Source: Helianthus annuus
Lineage: Eukaryota; Streptophyta; Magnoliopsida; Asterales; Asteraceae
Direction: 5' to 3'
DNA: 64,000 nt
Assembly (NCBI RefSeq): GCF_002127325.2
Contig: NC_035436.2
Span: 108,709,591-108,773,590, forward strand
Position 1 is the stretch's first letter. Each line of letters starts with the position of its first letter. The notes beneath the pieces are model-generated. The model was not told the origin of the DNA. It made no database searches and saw nothing but the letters and a program-made list of their open reading frames with translations. A program made the translations under genes and the position numbers. Shown one piece after another: positions 56,268 through 64,000 of this stretch.

Positions 56268-57640
56268 GCTGCTGGATTGGGCGATGATGGATATTTCAAG
56301 ACTAGGCCGGAGCCCAATTTTTTAGGATTGGTAGTGGTTTTTTGTGGTTGTTGATGGTTTGTGAACAATTTATGGTCTGTAATCTTTGAACAATAGTTTT
56401 TAGGGTAAAGGATCCTGGATCCTTCAAACAATAGGTAGGATTACAAAAGGTGGAGGGATCCTCTGTTTGGGGGATGAAGCCTTTGTGATCCTGCCGCTTT
56501 TAATTTCCTGCACACGCTAAGACCGCACAGACAATGGACACCCTTTGCCAACCCCTGTGGACGGGCCACGTTTTGCTGGTAGAAACGTGGGTTGGCAATT
56601 TTGACAACTTTTGAAGGGTTAATCCTTTCGTTAATAAATAAAATCTTAAACTTTTGCCGCTTACCTTGTGTTATTATCCTTTTTGTTTTCAATTGTTTTG
56701 ACATATGTTTGTTTGAGTAAGAAAAGTTGAGCAAATTATGTTTAGGAAATTTAGGATATGATCCTGGATCAAATATCCTATAATCGAAAATTTTCAAGGT
56801 AGTTTATTTTAAGGATCATAGGTTCAGTTGTCAAGGTCTAAAGGGTATTCAAATGAATAATGAAATTGAAAATAGTCAAGGATCATACCTGAGGATCCAA
56901 GTTAGGATCCTAACCTTTGATCAAGATAACCATAAGTAAAATTTTAGCGGATAACAAGGATTAAGGATCCTTATTCGTTTAGCTTTGAGAACCTGAAAAA
57001 TGGAACATAACTTGGGACTAAGCCAATGTAAAAGATAAATTAGTAACTGGGGACAAGCCCAAAACTGAGGATGATCCCGGAGGATCACTGGGGACAAGCC
57101 CAAAGGATAACTGGGGACAAGCCCAAAGGATCGTATGTAAACTGGAGTATGGCCCTCACTGGCGACTATCCAAACTTAGTGACATGAAAATGTCAAAACC
57201 TTAGCTAACGTGAAAACGTTAGAAACCTTAGGAACGAATGTATGGTACGTCTACCATTATACGGAGGATCCTGGGTATAGCCAGTACAATGAGGTTGTCA
57301 GCCCCGGAAGTGGGTACTGGTCCCAAAGACGTGAACTATATCAGGATCATCGTGCGCTGCTGGCGGAAACTGGGGATAATCCCAAGGATAACTGGGGACA
57401 AGCCCAAGGATCTGCGTTGCTTTTGAAGATTCTTGACGATATGCCGTAGATACCTGAACTATCATAACTCAAATGGTTCGTGAGAAGAGGATGAAGGATA
57501 CAGGATCCTTATCCTTTGGTAAAAAGTAAGGAAATGTAATAGTTTTAGGATAAGCACATTACCAGAGTAAGGATCACTGATATCATCGGGATCCTTCAAG
57601 GATACTTCAATATAAGGATCACATGCTTGAAGGATCATGT
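56268..57640. other. F2: spacer between antisense gene and pol
   Basis: Same content as the F1 spacer: inverted repeat TTGCCAACCC/GGGTTGGCAA (56545-56554, 56589-56598) with an inner GTGG/CCAC pair, AATAAA near 56636, the 23-bp array (57045-57131), and many GGATC words. No credible gene. Confidence 0.55.
57045..57131. repeat. Tandem repeat, 23 bp, about 4 units
   Basis: Units start at 57045, 57063 (shortened by 5 bp before it), 57086 and 57109. Two fewer units than F1, so the array contracts or expands between copies. Confidence 0.85.
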
Positions 57641-60946
<3,306 letters not shown>

Positions 60947-60952
60947 CTATTA
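60947..60952 (-). other. F2: tandem stop TAA-TAG between gag-pro and pol, followed by CAA-TTA
   Basis: Gag-pro and pol share one frame, parted only by two stops. The codons after TAG are CAA TTA, the tobamovirus-type leaky context (CARYYA). A splice acceptor-like ATTACAG also lies just after. The expression mode is unproven. Confidence 0.7.
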
Positions 60953-63553
60953 CTCCCTTGGCTTCGAGGTTGGCTTCATGGATGAGGTATAACAATCCTT
61001 AGCCTCCTGCTGATCACTGTCGATCTTGATTATCCCCCATGGGCTAGGGAGCTTCACACATTGATGATAGGTGGATGGGACTGCTTTCATATCATGTATC
61101 CAAGGCCTGCCAAGGATAACATTGCAACAAGATAAACAATCAATAACACAAAATTTCTGATAATTATGTAATCCTTCCACGTAGATTGGGAGTTTGATGT
61201 CCCCCAGAGTTTTCTTCGTTTCTCCACTGAATCCTACAAGCACGGAGGATCTTGGTGTGATGTCTGATTCTGGAATACCCATTTTCTTCAGAACATCAAG
61301 CTGGATAATGTTCACTGAGCTTCCTCCATCGATAAGGATCCTGCGGACAAAATGGTTAGAGATAAAGAGAGTAATAACTAAACTATCATGATGAGGATCC
61401 TGAATGTTAATGCGATCATCCTCATCAAACGTTATCATCTTCCCTTCTGAGACACTTGATGTTCTAATAGGTCTTTCTCCATTATCCATTTTTGACTCCT
61501 TTGCATGCCTTTTGGCTGCCGAGAAGGATGTACCACAGATGTCTGATCCTCCGGAAATAAAGTTGATCACTTGTGCATTTGCCGGAGGTGCTGGAGCCTT
61601 TTCAGGGATCCTTTCAGGATCCTGAGTCCTTTGCTTTTTTCTTCCCAATAATTCTTTTAGGTGTTCCTTGCTTAACAGATATCCAATCTCTTTTCTTAAA
61701 GCTATGCATTCTTCAGTTAGATGCCCGAAATCCTCATGGTATGCACACCATTTTGACTTGTCTTTAGTCCCGGATGGTTTATCATTCTTCCTGGGCCACC
61801 TAGCTTTTTCTCCTAGATTCTGTATTGCAAGGATTAGTTCATGATTGTCAACGGAAAAACAATATTCTGAGATTGGAGGATAATCTTCATCATCCTCTTC
61901 TTGGTCAACTGCATGCACATTCTGGTTCTCATTTCTATGGTAGGATTTGAATTTGTTGTTCTTGAAGGAGGATCCTTGCTTCTCTTGTTTTGAGGATCCT
62001 ACTTGTCTCTCCTGGATCCTCTTGTCATCCTCTAGCCGGATGAACCTGAGTGCTCGAGTTCTTACTTCATCTAGATTCCTGCATGGTGTCATAACAAGAT
62101 CATCATAGAATAATGAATCCTTAAGCAGTCCCATTTTGAAGGCTTCAACAGCCGTAGCCATATCCAAGTTGGGAATGTCCAAGGATTCTTTACTAAATTT
62201 AGTTATATAATCCCTTAATGATTCATTATGATTTTGAGTTATCCTGTACAAATCACTGGTTAATCTTTCAAATTTTCTACTACAAGAGAATTGGTTATTG
62301 AATAAATTAACTAAATTAGCAAATGAAGTAATAGAGTAGGGGGGAAGACTTAGCAGCCACTTAAGAGCTGATCCAGTAAGAGTGGATCCAAATCCTTTAC
62401 ATAGGCATGCTTCTTTCAGTTTTTCTGGGATAGGATTGATCTCCATCCTCTCCCTGTATTGTGCTATGTGCTCTTCTGGATCCGTTGTACCATCATACAG
62501 CTTCATAGTAGGGATATGGAACCTTTTGGGTACCTCTGCATCACAAATTGGTGGTGCAAAGCGAGATACCTTATGGCTTCCATCTGCAATCTCTGGGATA
62601 GGCTTGACTACCCCTGGAACGCTTGAGATCATATCTTTTAGTTTCTGCAATTCCCTGGCCATAGCATGATTGACACCTGTATCCTGCATGAATCCATGGT
62701 TAGTGGTAGGATAATTATTTAAAGTGTTACCTCCCATTGGGTTTAAGTTAGGGAATCCATATTGCTGGGATTCTGGAACAACGGAGGGACTAGTGGAAGG
62801 AATGGTCTGCATTGGAATGATGTCCCCTTGATGGACATCTAGACTTCCTGTTTGCAAACTTTTTAGGGATCCTGGCACCTGGAAGGATCCTGGTATCTGG
62901 AAGGATCCTGGTATCTGGAAGGATCCTGGTATCTGGGATGATCCTGAAACGAAGGAGGATCCTTGACCCTGGGATGACCCTGGAACAAAGTAGGATCCTT
63001 GACCCTGGGATGATCCTGGAACAAAGTAGGATCCTTGAAACTGCTGTGCTCCCGGATAGGCTCCCGAATTCATGAGGGATCCCATATGCTGGGGATAGGA
63101 TCCTGCCGGCTGAAAGTGTGAGCCAGATGCCTGAGTCATTGCTGTCGATCCGAGGTGCAATCCTGTTGATTCTCCCATAATTTGCACGTCTGGAATTCCT
63201 GATGGCTGAGAAGTAATCATTGGAGTATCAAAGCTCAAAGACTTGGGCATCAGTGGGGAATGATCCTCTGCCGTTTTCTTCTGTCTTTTGAGATCTCCAA
63301 TTTCCCTGAGGATCCTTTCATTAGTTTCATCCTGCCGCTGCATACGATCCTTCATCTGCAAAATCAAAGTAAATACATCAGTAGTACTGGGAATATAAGA
63401 ATTCATAGCAGAAGGAGATGGAGTTTTAGAATTAGTAGGAGTTTGTCTCTTCTCAGCATTCTTCTGGGATTCTGCCGGTGGTGGAGGCAGAATGTTCTGG
63501 GACGAGGTGACTGTAGACATTGCCGTGGACATGTTTTTCAATGATGAAGCCAT
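60950..63553 (-). CDS. gag: F2: gag-protease ORF, intact
   Basis: ATG at 63551-63553 (MASSLKNMST), 867 codons. Short coiled coil near residues 62-95 (LILQMKDRMQRQDETNERILREI). A Gly/Ser/Phe/Tyr/Gln repeat at about 168-230 (units such as GSYFVPGSSQGQ and IPGSFQ). The capsid-like gag domain is near 350-475 (LYDGTTDPEEHIAQY, FGSTLTGSALKWLLSLP, LFNNQFS, SLRDYITKFSKESL). Zinc knuckle CAYHEDFGHLTEEC near 604. The protease near 740 has RRILIDGGSSVNII, the D-G-G form common in the Tat lineage, and CNVILGRPWIHDM. Gag assembles particles and the protease processes them. Pol follows in the same frame after two stops. Confidence 0.93.
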   Translation of the reverse strand: MASSLKNMSTAMSTVTSSQNILPPPPAESQKNAEKRQTPTNSKTPSPSAMNSYIPSTTDVFTLILQMKDRMQRQDETNERILREIGDLKRQKKTAEDHSPLMPKSLSFDTPMITSQPSGIPDVQIMGESTGLHLGSTAMTQASGSHFQPAGSYPQHMGSLMNSGAYPGAQQFQGSYFVPGSSQGQGSYFVPGSSQGQGSSFVSGSSQIPGSFQIPGSFQIPGSFQVPGSLKSLQTGSLDVHQGDIIPMQTIPSTSPSVVPESQQYGFPNLNPMGGNTLNNYPTTNHGFMQDTGVNHAMARELQKLKDMISSVPGVVKPIPEIADGSHKVSRFAPPICDAEVPKRFHIPTMKLYDGTTDPEEHIAQYRERMEINPIPEKLKEACLCKGFGSTLTGSALKWLLSLPPYSITSFANLVNLFNNQFSCSRKFERLTSDLYRITQNHNESLRDYITKFSKESLDIPNLDMATAVEAFKMGLLKDSLFYDDLVMTPCRNLDEVRTRALRFIRLEDDKRIQERQVGSSKQEKQGSSFKNNKFKSYHRNENQNVHAVDQEEDDEDYPPISEYCFSVDNHELILAIQNLGEKARWPRKNDKPSGTKDKSKWCAYHEDFGHLTEECIALRKEIGYLLSKEHLKELLGRKKQRTQDPERIPEKAPAPPANAQVINFISGGSDICGTSFSAAKRHAKESKMDNGERPIRTSSVSEGKMITFDEDDRINIQDPHHDSLVITLFISNHFVRRILIDGGSSVNIIQLDVLKKMGIPESDITPRSSVLVGFSGETKKTLGDIKLPIYVEGLHNYQKFCVIDCLSCCNVILGRPWIHDMKAVPSTYHQCVKLPSPWGIIKIDSDQQEAKDCYTSSMKPTSKPRE
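62866..63050 (-). repeat. F2: in-frame tandem repeats in gag
   Basis: The words GGATCCTGG/CCAGGATCC and neighbours repeat in frame, encoding four units like IPGSFQ and three like GSSQGQGSYFVP. Units of one type are nearly identical in DNA, so the array is recently expanded. Confidence 0.8.
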
Positions 63554-63630
63554 GTAATTCTATGAAATGATTTCGAACAACAGGTTTTCTTATGAATGAA
63601 GCACCAATGGCCCCACGGTGGGCGCCAAAC
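63554..63630 (-). promoter_or_regulatory. F2: short 5' leader with primer-binding site
   Basis: PBS TTGGCGCCCACCGTGGGG on the minus strand at 63611-63628, two bases from the LTR. The leader is only about 77 nt from LTR to gag ATG, much shorter than in the chromoviruses here. Confidence 0.85.
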
Positions 63631-64000
63631 TGTTTTGGTCAAAAATCACACAAGGATAATGCAACCAAACTTTACGTAAATGGGGTATGATGCTTGGTTT
63701 GTAGAAAAAGTAAAGGATCACTTCAGTATAAAATATGCAAAGACACAATGATTTATACGAGGAAAAAGCCTTGATCAATGTATGATCTCCGGCATAAAAA
63801 ACCTCGGGTGATGGCAACTACCGATCACCAAACTTCAATATAAGAAAAATAGTTACAACTTTGGATGATAATGAGCTGAGTACAAGGATCACTATAGTTT
63901 CGAGTGTCTAAGCGTGTGAGAGTTGTGTTGTGTGTTCTTCCGAATGAGGAAGAGTGTTATATATACAAGTGTAGGTGACCTATTTTAGGTAAAAAGACTA
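63631..64000 (-). mobile_element. F2: 5' LTR, cut by the window edge
   Basis: TGTTTTGGTC onward, matching 53592 and following almost perfectly. TATA box TATATATA at 63958-63965 in minus sense. About 350 bp should remain beyond the window. Confidence 0.9.

Overview
This window is plant repeat DNA. I see no host gene, rRNA, tRNA or CRISPR array. Nearly every base falls in LTR retrotransposons of the Ty3/gypsy (Metaviridae) superfamily. The families (chromodomain-bearing Tekay/Del-type elements, Tat/Retand-type elements with two RNase H domains, one Athila-like element), the 2-3.6 kb LTRs and the depth of nesting point to a large, repeat-rich eudicot genome. The gag style would fit Asteraceae, but that is a weak inference.

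The elements form one nested stack, read from LTR ends, primer-binding sites (PBS), polypurine tracts (PPT) and target-site duplications (TSD). The outermost visible element is B (Tekay-like, minus strand, gag kept, pol lost). Its 3' LTR is cut by an Athila-like element G (1-4121). Its 5' LTR is cut by a solo LTR S (8853-12464, TSD TGAAC) and then by C at about 13160. C (plus strand, Tat/Retand-like, decayed) carries element A inside its 5' LTR (13265-24609, complete, TSD AAAGT). C's antisense ORF is cut at 32789 by E (plus strand, chromovirus). E's 5' LTR holds D (32882-41767, minus strand, same broad family). E's 3' LTR is cut at 47834 by F3, a Tat/Retand-type LTR, which is cut at 48104 by F1 (minus), which is cut at 53592 by F2 (minus). 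F2 is the youngest and runs off the right edge. The deepest chain is B > C > E > F3 > F1 > F2.

Gag-Pol content: A, B and C are broken by stops, frameshifts or deletions. D and E each keep one continuous gag-pol frame broken only by point stops, 10 of 11 explicable as C-to-T type changes. Both carry a candidate spliceable intron of about 90 nt inside gag. F2 keeps a full gag-protease ORF and a full RT-RNaseH-aRNaseH-integrase ORF, in the same frame and separated by TAA-TAG followed by CAA-TTA, the context of the tobamovirus leaky stop. F1 and F2 also carry a multi-exon antisense gene beside the 3' LTR with its own TATA box and a downstream poly(A) signal; C carries an intronless-looking relative.

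Non-coding structure is rich. There are two perfect 8-bp hairpins in front of purine tracts in G; a bulged hairpin at the U5 end of the chromovirus LTRs; an 11-bp tandem array beside the TATA box of A; 23-, 25-, 32-, 45- and 56-bp tandem repeats; clusters of GC-rich palindromes in LTRs; and a very high density of the word GGATC in the F family. Element boundaries were read by eye; divergences were not computed.
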